In this document: piece after piece, positions 1 through 9,681 of the stretch | How positions within the stretch are numbered: position 1 is the first letter of the stretch | How the letters are laid out: each line of letters opens with the position of its first letter | Position numbers and translations under genes: made by a program | Notes under the pieces: model-generated | Databases searched by the model: none | The model's input: only the letters and a program-made list of their open reading frames with translations | Told to the model about the DNA's origin: nothing | Assembly: GCA_023259065.1 (NCBI GenBank) | Contig: JAHFQY010000004.1 | Location: 55,163 to 94,002 of the forward strand | Direction of reading: 5' to 3' | From: Nitrosomonadales bacterium | Lineage (GTDB): Bacteria > Pseudomonadota > Gammaproteobacteria > Burkholderiales > Gallionellaceae | DNA length: 38,840 nt

Positions 1-2997
1 AGCCATTCTGGCCGCCTCGCCATCCTTCTCACCCAGGTTCAGGTTCTTCAGGCGCGCCACCAGCTTGCCATTGTCATCGCCCTGCCAGCTCAATTCGCCG
101 TTCACTTCCCTGGATGCAAGTTGCGCCCTCAGCACATCTTCCTGCGTGCTGGCGCTCACGTGCAAATTCTTCACGGTGTTGCCGTAGCCAGTCAATTTCT
201 GTATCTGAAAATCCGCGCCGGCTATGTCAAATTGAACATCATCGCCCCCCGGGCCGCTCATCAAATCACCCCAGCCTTCCAGCGACACCCAGGGCAGGGT
301 GCCCAGCAGCCATATGCCGTCCCTGTCGCGACTCCTGGCAATATTTCCAAACATCACCTTGCCGCGCTGGATATTCCAGTTGCCGCTTGCGTCAGCCTGG
401 CGCAGGAATTTTGCGTTCAGCCATTTGCCATATTGCAGGGTGAGAGTCTCATGTTTGGCGTCCTGGCTGCTCTGCTCAAAATGCACTTCGAGATTTTCGC
501 CGGCACGTTTGGACAAGGGCGCGGGCAAATCGGATTGCAGCCCGGACAGATTGCTATTGAAGGTTATGTTGCTGAGCTCGTTCTGCACCCTGACATCTGC
601 TTCCCAGGGGGCGCTGCCCTGCAATCGGCGCAACAGCGGATGCGCCACCTGCTTGCGCAGGGCATCCAGATTGGCCGTGCCGTTAAGCCTGGCGCTGATT
701 GCCCCCGCGCTGTCAGTTGCCACAACCAGACTGGATGGCCCCCCCAGTATTTGCGCATTGATATTGTTTGTGCTCACCCCGGACTCGCTGAACAGCAGGT
801 CTCCGGACACCTTGCGCAGGGTGGGCAGATATTTGCCGAACTCCACTTCATCATCGGCAAAGTGATAGCTGCCCGCCACCTTGACCGGCTGGCTGCCCAT
901 GAGCGGTATGGCCAGCTGCAAACCCAGCTTGCCGTTGCCGCGCGCAGTCACGTCGTCGGTAAAGCCGGAAATATACCCGCGCACCGGGCTCTTCTGGATA
1001 AACTCCAGGCAGCGTGCAATATCCCCCTCCTGTTCCCCGCGCACTTGCAACAGCAAATCGTTGCCCAGCATATCGGCCATGGTGACGCGCACTCTTTGCA
1101 CGCGCGCCCCGGCTGTCATGGCGCTGGGTACCGTGATATCCATCAGCTTGCCCTGCAGCAGGAAATCGACAGTGGCGTTTTCCACACGCGGCCAATCCCG
1201 GGCGTATTCAACGGCCACATTCCTGGCGCGTGCATGCACCTCGAAAATTCCTTGCTTGCTGTCCGCAAAGGGGAAGTCATTCAGGTTCCCCTTCAGGCGC
1301 AAGCTGGCATCGCTGACCTGCCCTTCCTGCAGGGCGTTGCCAACCCAGGTTCGGGTATCGGCGTCCATGGCCAGCAGGGGCGCATAGCGGCGCATGCGCG
1401 GCAATGCGGCACGCGTCAGGTGCACTGTCACATCCACCTTGCCCATGCTGTTTTCTGCCGTCTGGTAGCTGCCATACGCGCTGCCGGCGAGATCGTCATT
1501 CACCACGGAAATATTGCTGAACCTGACTTCCATCCCGCTGGAGCCGGATTCCCAGCTGGATTGGGCAGTCACGGAATCAAACGCCAGCGGCTCCGGCATG
1601 AACTGCGGCGCATCCAGCTTGAAGTTGCGCGCGTTAATCGACAAGGTTCCGCCGGCCTCATTGCCATCGACCTCGCCACTCAAACCGGAGAACCCCGGCA
1701 GATTGCCTACCCTGTGCAACGCCAGCTGATTGAAACGCGCCTTCAATTCATAGTGCAGGTTTTGCGCATCGGCGCTTTCCCAGCGCGCCAGCAGGTTGTC
1801 AATATGGCCATGCGGGGCATACTCGGCAAACTGCTGCTTGAGCCGGCGTTCCAGCGGCAGAAACTCCATCAACGTGCCAAAGTCCGATAGCTCCAGCAGA
1901 TTGGCACGCACCTCGCCCCGGCCATACGGGTTCTCTCCCGCCCGGCCCAGGCTTAACAGGATGCTGGTCGGCTTGAGTTCGAAGCCGTTAAACAGCTTGA
2001 ACGCAAGAGCATTGCTTGAAAACTCGAAGCCCTCATCAAGGTCGCGCCATCCCACGCGCCCGCGCAGGGTGCGGATTTCCAGCGCGGGCACGTCCTCTGC
2101 CAAGCGGGTTTGCACATTCTCCAGCGCCAGGTCGGCCGTCACATGGCTGATCTTGCCGTCCTCGATACCCAGCCAGCCGCGCAACGCGCCTTTGCCGCGC
2201 TTGAATGCCGTGGGCAATTGCAGCCAGCTTTTCCAGGCCGCCACATCGGCATAATCCAGCTGGGTAAAGATTTCGCCGCTCCAGCTGGCCGTATCATCAA
2301 ATGTGTTGCCGAACAGATCGCCGCGCACATCAAGCTGTGTGGACAGCTCTGCGGGCGGCAAGGCGCGCAGTGCGAAACGGTGATGATGCCAGCTGTTGCG
2401 TATCAGCAGATTGACGTCCCTGAATTCCAGCAACGGTGCGGCCCGCTTCTCGTCCAACCAGAATATGTGCGCATCGCGCACGACGATGCGCGCCTGCTGC
2501 AACAGCATGTTGGAAAAGCCGGCGCCCGCATCCGCGGCTTGCTCGTCCTGCGCCTGGTAACTGAGAGAGATGCCGGAAATTTGCAAGCCCCCCTGCGCAT
2601 CGCGCTTGACCAGCAGTTCGGGCTTGTCGACTTCAAGGCTGGCCAGGCGCAGTTCACCGGCCAACAACGTCATCCACGACACCACCAGGTCAACGCGCTG
2701 CAAGGCCAGTACAGGCTGGCGCTGTTTATTCAGGATACGGATGTCGCTCAGGCGCAAGTGCGGGCCTAAACCGTCCCAATCCGCTTCTATCCTGTCTATC
2801 TCTACCGGTTGCCCCACTGCCTGTGTGGCTGCGGCAACTATCCGGCCGTGATAATGCTCGATGTCAGGCAGCACCCAGTAACGCAGGGTCAGCACGCCGC
2901 CCGCCAGGGCAAAGATCAGCAGCAGCCCGCCCAGCAAGGCCGAGCGTGTCAGAAAGCTGAGCCCGCGCCAGGCAAAATGCAGGGAAATTTTCAACAT
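1..2997 (-). CDS. yhdP: YhdP-family (AsmA-like) envelope protein, partial
   Basis: The frame is open from an ATG at 2997 to the left edge, giving 999 residues without a stop; the family is usually about 1,250-1,300 residues, so the C-terminus lies outside the window. The N-terminus starts MLKISLHFAWRG, has one membrane segment at about residues 16-37, then the family-typical stretch RYWVLPDIEHYHGRI and EIDRIEADWDGLGPHLRLSD. YhdP/AsmA-like proteins are anchored in the inner membrane and span the periplasm with a long repeating beta structure; in Escherichia coli YhdP takes part in phospholipid movement to the outer membrane. It is divergent from glnE across a 121-bp spacer. Long open frames on the opposite strand here are shadows. 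Family assignment is from the N-terminal pattern and length; the role is inferred. Confidence 0.85.
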   Translation of the reverse strand, partial: MLKISLHFAWRGLSFLTRSALLGGLLLIFALAGGVLTLRYWVLPDIEHYHGRIVAAATQAVGQPVEIDRIEADWDGLGPHLRLSDIRILNKQRQPVLALQRVDLVVSWMTLLAGELRLASLEVDKPELLVKRDAQGGLQISGISLSYQAQDEQAADAGAGFSNMLLQQARIVVRDAHIFWLDEKRAAPLLEFRDVNLLIRNSWHHHRFALRALPPAELSTQLDVRGDLFGNTFDDTASWSGEIFTQLDYADVAAWKSWLQLPTAFKRGKGALRGWLGIEDGKISHVTADLALENVQTRLAEDVPALEIRTLRGRVGWRDLDEGFEFSSNALAFKLFNGFELKPTSILLSLGRAGENPYGRGEVRANLLELSDFGTLMEFLPLERRLKQQFAEYAPHGHIDNLLARWESADAQNLHYELKARFNQLALHRVGNLPGFSGLSGEVDGNEAGGTLSINARNFKLDAPQFMPEPLAFDSVTAQSSWESGSSGMEVRFSNISVVNDDLAGSAYGSYQTAENSMGKVDVTVHLTRAALPRMRRYAPLLAMDADTRTWVGNALQEGQVSDASLRLKGNLNDFPFADSKQGIFEVHARARNVAVEYARDWPRVENATVDFLLQGKLMDITVPSAMTAGARVQRVRVTMADMLGNDLLLQVRGEQEGDIARCLEFIQKSPVRGYISGFTDDVTARGNGKLGLQLAIPLMGSQPVKVAGSYHFADDEVEFGKYLPTLRKVSGDLLFSESGVSTNNINAQILGGPSSLVVATDSAGAISARLNGTANLDALRKQVAHPLLRRLQGSAPWEADVRVQNELSNITFNSNLSGLQSDLPAPLSKRAGENLEVHFEQSSQDAKHETLTLQYGKWLNAKFLRQADASGNWNIQRGKVMFGNIARSRDRDGIWLLGTLPWVSLEGWGDLMSGPGGDDVQFDIAGADFQIQKLTGYGNTVKNLHVSASTQEDVLRAQLASREVNGELSWQGDDNGKLVARLKNLNLGEKDGEAARMA

Positions 2998-3072
2998 GGC
3001 ACTGGTTTCAACATGGCGCTGGCACGTTTGATTGCCCGGGCAATAAATAAGGCAAGGTAAACATCGGGGATT

Positions 3073-3078
3073 TATAAT
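3073..3078 (+). promoter_or_regulatory. possible -10 box for glnE
   Basis: A perfect TATAAT lies 40 bases upstream of the glnE ATG in the spacer shared with the divergent yhdP gene. No convincing -35 hexamer sits 16-18 bases further upstream (AGGCAA is the best at 17), so this is a weak candidate that may need an activator. Confidence 0.35.
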
Positions 3079-3118
3079 GAACTTTGAGCAATGCGCATTT
3101 TAACCCTAAGCACACGCC

Positions 3119-5836
3119 ATGAATACCGCATCCACCCTCCCCGCACGTGATTTTGACAGCCTGGTGCAACACGCCCGCCATTGCAGCCGCTATGTGCACC
3201 GCTTACTGGAAGCGGACGCCGGGCTGCTGACATGGCTGCACGAACATTACGCACAGCCATGCACGGCAGCAGAAATGGGCGAGTGGCTGGCAGCCATGCC
3301 GGTTTCCGCTGAAGATGAGCTGTCGCGTGCACTGCGCGCACTGCGCAAACGCGTCATGCTGAAGCTGCTGACGCGCGACCTCGGCGGGCTTGCCGATCTG
3401 GATGAAGTGATGTCGGCCATGACCGCCCTGGCCGAACTGGCCGTACAGCGTGCCCATGATTTTGCCATGCAGGCGATGGCTCAACAGTACGGCCAAGCCA
3501 TTGGGGAAGACAGCGGCACGGCACAGGAACTGCTGGTCATCGGCATGGGCAAGCTGGGCGGCGGCGAACTGAATGTGTCGTCTGACATCGACCTGATTTT
3601 TGTCTATCCCGAGGACGGCAATACCAACGGCCCGCGCTCGATCGGCAACAATGATTTCTTCACCCGGGTTGGACGCAAGATCATCAACCTGATCAACGAG
3701 GCTACCGCAGACGGCTCGGTATTCCGCGTAGACATGCGGCTGCGCCCTTATGGCGACAGCGGCGCACTGGTCATGAGCTTTGCCGCCCTGGAGGAGTACC
3801 TGGTGTCGCAGGGGCGCGAATGGGAACGCTATGCCTGGATCAAGGCGCGCGTAATCTCGCCCCCAGACTGCCCGGCCACCGGGAATTTGATGCAGCTTGC
3901 ACAGCCTTTTGTGTTCCGCAAATATCTTGATTTCGGCGCGTTTGAATCCATGCGCAAACTGCACGCGCAGATACGCCAGGAAGTGCTGCGGCGCGACCGC
4001 CTCAACAATGTGAAGCTGGGCCCAGGCGGCATCCGCGAGATCGAATTCATCGCGCAGGTTTTCCAGCTGATACGCGGCGGCCGCGATCCCCGCCTGCGCA
4101 TACGCCCAACCCAGCGCGTGCTTGAGCTGTTAAGCGAGAACGGGCAAATCAGCCCGGACACCCTGGTTGCACTGAACAACGCCTACGTATTCCTGCGCAA
4201 CCTGGAACATCGCTTGCAATATCTGGAAGACCAGCAGACCCAGGATCTGCCGGAAAAAGCCGAAGACCAGGCAGTGATTGCCCAGGCCATGGGCTTTGCC
4301 GATTTCGCCGCCATGCTGGAGGTCTTCAATCAGCACCGCAGTTTTGTCAGCAGGAATTTCGAGCAGATTTTCAGCACCGATGAGAGCCATGCTGAGGAGA
4401 GCCCGACCGGAAGCAGCGCACTGTGGGAGGAAGGCATGCAGGCGGACAAGTTGCGCGATGGCCTGGCCGCGCTGGGCTACAGCGATGCACTCCCGCTGGC
4501 CGAGCAACTGCTGCAAATCCGCGACAGCGCCCGCTATCGCCAGCTGCCGGAGTTGAGCCGCCAGCGCATGGACAAGCTGATTCCGCAATTCATCAGCCTG
4601 TGTGCAGCCCCGGACAATCGCGACCAGACCCTGCCGCGCGTGCTCAAATTGCTGGAGGCAATCAGCCGCCGCGCATCCTACCTGGCATTTCTGGCCGAGT
4701 ATCCACAAGTGCTGCAACGCCTGGTGGGCATCTCCAGCGCCAGTGTCTGGGCGGCAGACTATCTGGTGCAACATCCCTTCCTGCTCGACGAGTTGCTGGA
4801 TGCCCGGGAAATTTACCGCGCGCCCGACTGGACTGCCCTGGACACCCTGCTGCATGCGCAACTGGACGATTGCGCGGGGGATATGGAGCGGCAGATGGAC
4901 ATCCTGCGCCAGTTCCATCACAGCCAGACTTTCCATCTGCTGGCGATGGACATACAGGGCTTGCTACCGCTGGAAAAGCTGAGCGATCACCTGAGCGACC
5001 TGGCCGACCTGATCCTGCGCCATGTGCTGCAGCAATGCTGGCGCGATGCACGCAAGAAACACCAGGAGCAGCATCACTTCGCCATTATCGCCTATGGCAA
5101 GCTGGGTGGGCGTGAGCTGGGCTATGCCTCGGACCTGGATCTGATTTTTCTGTACGACGACGACCATGCGGATGCCGGCGAGGTGTATGCCAGGCTGGCA
5201 CAGCGCATCAACACCGTGTTGAGCAGCTACACCTCGGCCGGCCGCCTGTATGAAACCGATTTGCGCCTGCGCCCCAATGGCGCCAGCGGCCTGCTGGTGA
5301 GCAGCATTGAAGCTTTCGCGGAATACCAGCAAAAGAGCGCCTGGGTGTGGGAACACCAAGCACTGACCCGCGCCCGCTTCAGCGCGGGGGATGGCGATGT
5401 GGGGGCGCAATTCGAGGCGATACGCAAATCGGTATTGTGCCAGCCGCGTGACATCGACAGCTTGCGTAAGGAGATTGTCAGCATGCGCCAGAAAATGCAT
5501 GACGGTCATCCCAATAACACCGCGCTGTTCGACATCAAGCACGATCAGGGCGGCATGGTGGATATTGAATTCATGGTGCAATTCCTGGTGCTGGCGTATG
5601 CCAGCAGCCACCCCGGGCTGACTGCCAACAGCGGCAACCTGGCCCTGCTTAAACAATCAGCCATGCTGGGATTGATAGAGGAAAAACTGAGCGGGGAAGT
5701 GCAGGAGATTTACCGCAAGCTGCGCCGGGTGCAGCACAGGATGCGCCTGAACAATGCCGATTCGGCACGCATAGCCCGGGATGAAATCAACGTGGCGCCC
5801 GTGCTGGCGCTGTGGAAAACCCTGTTACAGGAATAA
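3119..5836 (+). CDS. glnE: bifunctional glutamine synthetase adenylyltransferase / adenylyl-removing enzyme
   Basis: This enzyme adenylylates glutamine synthetase when nitrogen is plentiful and removes the AMP when nitrogen is scarce, under PII control. The 905-residue protein (E. coli 946) has two nucleotidyltransferase domains: the N-terminal adenylyl-removing domain with GKLGGGELNVSSDIDLIF near residue 143, and the C-terminal adenylylating domain with YGKLGGRELGYASDLDLIF near residue 658. The DxD metal-binding aspartates are intact in both, and the central PII-response region is present. The ATG at 3119 is the first plausible start, although no strong ribosome site is seen. It is convergent with the adenylate cyclase gene, with only 23 bases between stops and no obvious terminator. 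Nothing looks damaged. Confidence 0.97.
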   Translation: MNTASTLPARDFDSLVQHARHCSRYVHRLLEADAGLLTWLHEHYAQPCTAAEMGEWLAAMPVSAEDELSRALRALRKRVMLKLLTRDLGGLADLDEVMSAMTALAELAVQRAHDFAMQAMAQQYGQAIGEDSGTAQELLVIGMGKLGGGELNVSSDIDLIFVYPEDGNTNGPRSIGNNDFFTRVGRKIINLINEATADGSVFRVDMRLRPYGDSGALVMSFAALEEYLVSQGREWERYAWIKARVISPPDCPATGNLMQLAQPFVFRKYLDFGAFESMRKLHAQIRQEVLRRDRLNNVKLGPGGIREIEFIAQVFQLIRGGRDPRLRIRPTQRVLELLSENGQISPDTLVALNNAYVFLRNLEHRLQYLEDQQTQDLPEKAEDQAVIAQAMGFADFAAMLEVFNQHRSFVSRNFEQIFSTDESHAEESPTGSSALWEEGMQADKLRDGLAALGYSDALPLAEQLLQIRDSARYRQLPELSRQRMDKLIPQFISLCAAPDNRDQTLPRVLKLLEAISRRASYLAFLAEYPQVLQRLVGISSASVWAADYLVQHPFLLDELLDAREIYRAPDWTALDTLLHAQLDDCAGDMERQMDILRQFHHSQTFHLLAMDIQGLLPLEKLSDHLSDLADLILRHVLQQCWRDARKKHQEQHHFAIIAYGKLGGRELGYASDLDLIFLYDDDHADAGEVYARLAQRINTVLSSYTSAGRLYETDLRLRPNGASGLLVSSIEAFAEYQQKSAWVWEHQALTRARFSAGDGDVGAQFEAIRKSVLCQPRDIDSLRKEIVSMRQKMHDGHPNNTALFDIKHDQGGMVDIEFMVQFLVLAYASSHPGLTANSGNLALLKQSAMLGLIEEKLSGEVQEIYRKLRRVQHRMRLNNADSARIARDEINVAPVLALWKTLLQE

Positions 5837-5859
5837 CACCCTGGCAGATCGCCTGATTT

Positions 5860-7134
5860 CTATGACGCAACGTAGTGATGCGCCGCATCCTTTACCTTGC
5901 CGGTCAGGCGGTAAATCGACATCTCGCCCTTGCCCTTGACTGTTATCACCGTAGGCGGCTCAAACGTGTATTGCTGGCGCAGACGGTTGTAGGTGGTTCT
6001 GTCGGTCAGTATGTCGCCGCGATGACCGTCATCCGACAGGCGGCTGGCAATATTCACGGTATCGCCCCACAGGTCATAGATAAAACGCTTGGTGCCGATC
6101 ACGCCGGCCACCACCGGCCCGGTTGCTATGCCCACATGCAGGCCCAGGTTGTGTTTGGCCAGCTCCGGATGCAGGGCAACAAAATCGCGCATCTCCAGCG
6201 CCATATCCACGATGTTCTTTACATAGTCCACCCGATTGCGGGTAAGCCCGCCCACCACCATGTAGGCATCGCCTATGGTCTTGATTTTTTCCAGGCCGTA
6301 TTTTTCCGACATGGAGTCAAACCAGGTAAAGATGGTGTTCAGCAGCTCCACCATTTCCTTGGGCGCCATCTGCTCCGTCATCTGGGTAAAGTTGGTGATG
6401 TCGGCAAACATGACGGTGACATCGGCATGGCCATCCGCAATCAGGCCCTGATTATCCTTGAGGCGCTCGGCAATGCTGGTAGGCAGCACATTCAGCAGCA
6501 GGCGCTCGGATTTCTTCTGCTCCTCTGCCAGCAATGTGTGCTGCTGGTCCAGCTGGTTCTTGATCTTTTCGGTTTCCAGTACAAAGTAGCGCAACAGCAA
6601 ATACAGGATGGATGACATCGCCGCGAAATTCAGCGCGAAAAACACGCCTATGGTCTTCATTTCCAGGCCGCCAGTACCGCCCACCCCGAGGAAGTAATCA
6701 AACACGCCGGAAACAAAAGTCAGCACGATATAGGCCACGAACCAGGGGATGGACTCACGCCAGCCCGATACCACCACGGCCGCCATCGGCGCCAGCAAGG
6801 CCCACAGCATCACCCCGCTGGCGGTGACCGAGCTGCCTATGGTCCACTGCATGATAAAGGGGGCAAACAGGAACAGTCCCAGCTGCACAAAGCGGAACAC
6901 TTCGAAATTTTTGGTCTTCAGGAAATACACCAGCGAGGTAATGGATATCGCCTGATAGGCCAGCGGCACATTGCTGGAGTAGTTTTGCCCCATGACCCAG
7001 TAAATTGCCAGCCACAGCATGACGGCAAAATTCATGAACGCACAGGCCAGAATCAGCAGGTTTTTCTGCAGCTTGCCTTCCTGGGTATCTACCGATTTGT
7101 CTATCATTATTGCCAACTTGGATTGCGCAGCCAT
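5860..7134 (-). CDS. membrane-bound class III adenylate cyclase
   Basis: The protein of about 424 residues has about six hydrophobic segments in the first 185 residues, a short coiled-coil-like linker (EKIKNQLDQQHTLLAEEQKK) and a C-terminal class III cyclase domain. The metal aspartates are in MFADITNFT and KTIGDAYMVVGG. The Lys of EKIKTIGD and the Asp of YDLWGDTVNIASR are the adenine-selecting pair, and NIASR supplies the transition-state Asn and Arg. One chain therefore holds all residues needed for a homodimeric cAMP-forming enzyme; adenylate rather than guanylate specificity is an inference from these residues. The ATG at 7134 is chosen because a G-rich stretch precedes it; an ATG at 7146 and a TTG at 7149 are in frame. 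The membrane part may sense a ligand, but I do not recognise a named sensor domain. Confidence 0.88.
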   Translation of the reverse strand: MAAQSKLAIMIDKSVDTQEGKLQKNLLILACAFMNFAVMLWLAIYWVMGQNYSSNVPLAYQAISITSLVYFLKTKNFEVFRFVQLGLFLFAPFIMQWTIGSSVTASGVMLWALLAPMAAVVVSGWRESIPWFVAYIVLTFVSGVFDYFLGVGGTGGLEMKTIGVFFALNFAAMSSILYLLLRYFVLETEKIKNQLDQQHTLLAEEQKKSERLLLNVLPTSIAERLKDNQGLIADGHADVTVMFADITNFTQMTEQMAPKEMVELLNTIFTWFDSMSEKYGLEKIKTIGDAYMVVGGLTRNRVDYVKNIVDMALEMRDFVALHPELAKHNLGLHVGIATGPVVAGVIGTKRFIYDLWGDTVNIASRLSDDGHRGDILTDRTTYNRLRQQYTFEPPTVITVKGKGEMSIYRLTGKVKDAAHHYVAS

Positions 7135-7198
7135 TCCGACCCCCATCAAGATTACGCGATCGCCCTTGCCTTGTTTGCGATACTTAACGTGATACTAC

Positions 7199-7204
7199 AT
7201 TATA
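7199..7204 (-). promoter_or_regulatory. possible -10 box for the adenylate cyclase gene
   Basis: TATAAT reads leftward 65 bases upstream of the chosen cyclase ATG, in the 137-base spacer after glmM. No good -35 hexamer is found at normal spacing. It suggests that the cyclase can be transcribed apart from the glmM operon. Confidence 0.35.
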
Positions 7205-7271
7205 AAACTGCCGGCTAACAAAGATCATCAAGCATGGCTTGCCCGACTACCCTATTGGCGCCACTCCGGCC

Positions 7272-8648
7272 TTAGCGGGGCACACTGTCAGTCTCTGCAG
7301 CCACACGCACGACCTGCGCAATTTTTTCGGCCCATTGCTGCACCGCCGCACGATCCTCACCTTCCACCATGACCCGCAACAGCGGCTCGGTGCCGGAAGG
7401 ACGCAGTAACACGCGGCCCTTGCCGTGCAATGCGGTTTCAGCAGCAGTGACTGCGGCACGCACATCAGGATGATTAGCCAGATCGCCGCCCTTGGCGATG
7501 CGCACATTGATCAGTATCTGCGGATACATCAGCAGCCCTGCGGCAGCCTGGGCCAGCGTCTGCTTTGCCGCACGCAGGGCATGCAGCACCTGCAGCGCCG
7601 AGACTATGCCGTCCCCGGTGCTATGCCGGTCCAGGCAAATAATATGGCCGGAATTCTCGCCGCCCAGTTGCCAGTCTTTTTGCTGCAACAGCTCCATGAC
7701 ATAACGGTCACCCACCTTGGCGCGCGCAAACGGTATGTCCATGCGCTGCATGGCATGCTCAAAGCCGAGGTTGGTCATCAGCGTGCCTGCCACCCCCCCC
7801 TTCATCACGCCTTGCGCCTTGCGCTGCTGCGCGATGATGTAGATCAGCTGGTCGCCGTCGTACAAGCGCCCCTCGGCATCCACCATTACCAGCCTATCGC
7901 CGTCGCCATCCAGGGCTATGCCCAGATCCGCCTTGTGTTCCTGCACTGCCTGTTGCAAATTGCCCGGCGCGGTCGCGCCATAACCATCGTTGATGTTCTT
8001 GCCGTCCGGCTGCACGCCGATCGCCACCACATCCGCGCCCAGCTCGTGGAACACATGGCTGGCAATGTGATAGGCGGCGCCGTGGGCGCAATCAACCACC
8101 AGCTTCAGCCCGCGCAAATCCAGCTCGTAGGGAAAGCTGCTCTTGCAAAACTCGATATAGCGCCCGGCGGCATCATCGATGCGCTTGGCCTTGCCCAGCC
8201 TGGCTGACGCCATGGTCACGATGGGCGAATCCAGCCCGGCCTCGATGGCGCGCTCGGTTTCATCCGGCAACTTGCTGCCATCGCCGGAAAAGAATTTGAT
8301 GCCATTATCTTCAAACGGATTGTGCGAGGCCGAGATCACCACCCCCGCCTGCAAACGCAAGGCGCGTGTCAGATAGGCCACGGCAGGCGTGGGTATGGGG
8401 CCGGCCAGATAGACATCCACACCGGCAGCGATCAGGCCCGCCTGCAGGGCCGACTCCAGCAGGTAACCGGAAATGCGCGTGTCCTTGCCTATCAAGATTG
8501 CCGGTCGCGTCCCTTCCGACAAATGCCAGTCGGCCGCCGCCAGCACCTTGCCGGCGGCATAACCCAGGTGCATGACGAATTCGGGGGTAATCGGATACTC
8601 GCCCACCTTACCACGCACACCATCGGTACCAAAATATTTTCTGCTCAT
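7272..8648 (-). CDS. glmM: phosphoglucosamine mutase
   Basis: GlmM converts glucosamine-6-phosphate to glucosamine-1-phosphate, a step toward UDP-GlcNAc for peptidoglycan and lipopolysaccharide. The start at 8648 gives [16 protein letters not shown], the normal family N-terminus; an upstream in-frame start would add ten unrelated residues. The phosphoserine loop is [15 protein letters not shown] (Ser near residue 108), the magnesium site is DGDGDR, and the C-terminal phosphate-binding loop is [15 protein letters not shown]. The length of 458 residues is close to the usual 445-450. It follows folP in the classic ftsH-folP-glmM order, but a 152-base spacer with a repeat element separates the two. 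Confidence 0.97.
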   Translation of the reverse strand: MSRKYFGTDGVRGKVGEYPITPEFVMHLGYAAGKVLAAADWHLSEGTRPAILIGKDTRISGYLLESALQAGLIAAGVDVYLAGPIPTPAVAYLTRALRLQAGVVISASHNPFEDNGIKFFSGDGSKLPDETERAIEAGLDSPIVTMASARLGKAKRIDDAAGRYIEFCKSSFPYELDLRGLKLVVDCAHGAAYHIASHVFHELGADVVAIGVQPDGKNINDGYGATAPGNLQQAVQEHKADLGIALDGDGDRLVMVDAEGRLYDGDQLIYIIAQQRKAQGVMKGGVAGTLMTNLGFEHAMQRMDIPFARAKVGDRYVMELLQQKDWQLGGENSGHIICLDRHSTGDGIVSALQVLHALRAAKQTLAQAAAGLLMYPQILINVRIAKGGDLANHPDVRAAVTAAETALHGKGRVLLRPSGTEPLLRVMVEGEDRAAVQQWAEKIAQVVRVAAETDSVPR

Positions 8649-8737
8649 AGAAAAACACCCAAAAAAACTACTATCCACATAACCAGCGACTTGGCTGGCG
8701 TCTTCTGACAGCCTAGTCGAATGGCTAGTAGTTACAC

Positions 8738-8789
8738 CAGATTACGTAGATTAACTCAGACAAAAATCTGCGTGAATCTGTGTAATCTG
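8738..8789. repeat. inverted repeat built on a 9-bp period (AATCTGTGT type)
   Basis: Two 23-base arms, 8738-8760 and 8767-8789, are reverse complements at 19 of 23 positions around a CAAAAA loop. The right arm contains three near-copies of a nine-base word (AATCTGCGT, GAATCTGTG, TAATCTGCG). The element lies in the folP-glmM spacer, 12 bases beyond the folP stop. It does not look like a simple terminator because the arms are not GC-rich. I recall similar strings as dispersed spacer elements in environmental bacteria, but cannot check that here. Confidence 0.75.
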
Positions 8790-8800
8790 CGGACAAAAAC

Positions 8801-9622
8801 TCACTCGTTTACAGCATTCCAAACCTTCAACGCATCCACCGTCGCCCGCACATCGTGCACGCGCACGATGCTTGCGCCGCGCTGCACTGCCAGCAATGCC
8901 GCGGCCACGCTGGCATGTATACGATGATCTACGTCCTGCCCGGTAATCGCCCCCAGCATGGATTTGCGCGACAAACCTGCCAGCACGGGCACACCCAGAG
9001 AACAAAACTCGTCCAGCTGGCGCAACATGCCGAGATTATGCGCCAGTGTCTTGCCAAAGCCAAAGCCCGGATCCACCACGATGCGCTCCTGCGCAACCCC
9101 TGCGGCGCGCACCGCAGCGACTCGTGAGCGCAAAAAATCCTGCACTTCGGCCACCACATCGGCATAGACGGGCTCTCGCTGCATGGTCTGCGGAATGCCC
9201 TGCTTGTGCATCAGGCACACTGCCGCATCGCTGTTCACAACGGCAGCCAGGGCTGCAGGCTGCTGCAAGGCATCGATGTCGTTGACCATGTGCACACCGG
9301 CAGCAAGTGCTTCCCGCATCACTTCCGCCTTGCAGGTATCAATGGAGAGCGGCACCGGGGCGCCGCGCAATGCTTCGAGCAGCGGCAAGACCCGATCCAG
9401 CTCTTCCTGCACGCTCACGGAAGCTGCGCCGGGGCGGGTAGACTCGCCGCCGATGTCCAGAATATCCGCGCCCTCCAGAATCAATTGTTGCGCGTGCGCC
9501 AGCGCCGCGTCGCGCATCAAGTGGCGACCGCCATCGGAGAAAGAATCGGGGGTGACATTGACGATGCCCATCACCAGGGGACGGGACAGATCGAGATGAA
9601 AGGAGCCGCAGTGAATAAACAT
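8801..9622 (-). CDS. folP: dihydropteroate synthase
   Basis: FolP joins p-aminobenzoate to dihydropterin pyrophosphate in folate synthesis and is the sulfonamide target. The 273-residue protein carries the two family signatures near its N-terminus, MGIVNVTPDSFSDGG and ILDIGGESTRPGA, then SIDTCKAEV, the VNDI loop, and the late motifs DPGFGFGKTLAHN, GLSRKSMLG and RVHDV. Length is normal (E. coli 282). It lies between ftsH and glmM on the same strand, as in many proteobacteria. The 58-base gap to ftsH is almost entirely a heptamer repeat, so the folP ribosome site would lie inside the repeat; no strong Shine-Dalgarno is visible. Confidence 0.97.
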   Translation of the reverse strand: MFIHCGSFHLDLSRPLVMGIVNVTPDSFSDGGRHLMRDAALAHAQQLILEGADILDIGGESTRPGAASVSVQEELDRVLPLLEALRGAPVPLSIDTCKAEVMREALAAGVHMVNDIDALQQPAALAAVVNSDAAVCLMHKQGIPQTMQREPVYADVVAEVQDFLRSRVAAVRAAGVAQERIVVDPGFGFGKTLAHNLGMLRQLDEFCSLGVPVLAGLSRKSMLGAITGQDVDHRIHASVAAALLAVQRGASIVRVHDVRATVDALKVWNAVNE

Positions 9623-9625
9623 CAG

Positions 9626-9681
9626 TACTGAGGACGAAGTGCTGAGTGCCGGTACTCAGTCCTCAGCACTCAGTCCTCTGT
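9626..9681. repeat. eight consecutive 7-bp units (CTCAG family)
   Basis: From 9626 the spacer divides exactly into eight heptamers: TACTGAG, GACGAAG, TGCTGAG, TGCCGGT, ACTCAGT, CCTCAGC, ACTCAGT, CCTCTGT. The first half carries CTGAG words and the second half the reverse complement CTCAG words, so the whole is an imperfect palindrome centred on TGCCGGT. It fills the gap between ftsH and folP, and its last base is part of the ftsH stop codon. The same family recurs inside carA at 17084-17110. Confidence 0.8.

Noticed and set aside
121-1890. 589-codon open frame on the plus strand
   Set aside because: It is antisense to yhdP, whose own frame is open over the whole region and matches a known family; the plus-strand product shows no recognisable domain.
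5837-5859. Terminator between convergent glnE and the adenylate cyclase
   Set aside because: The 23-base gap contains no stem followed by a T-run.
9626-9681. Possible CIRCE operator for HrcA
   Set aside because: The GTGCTGAG/CTCAGCAC words look a little like it, but the TTAGCACTC-N9-GAGTGCTAA form is absent and the 7-base register explains the sequence fully.
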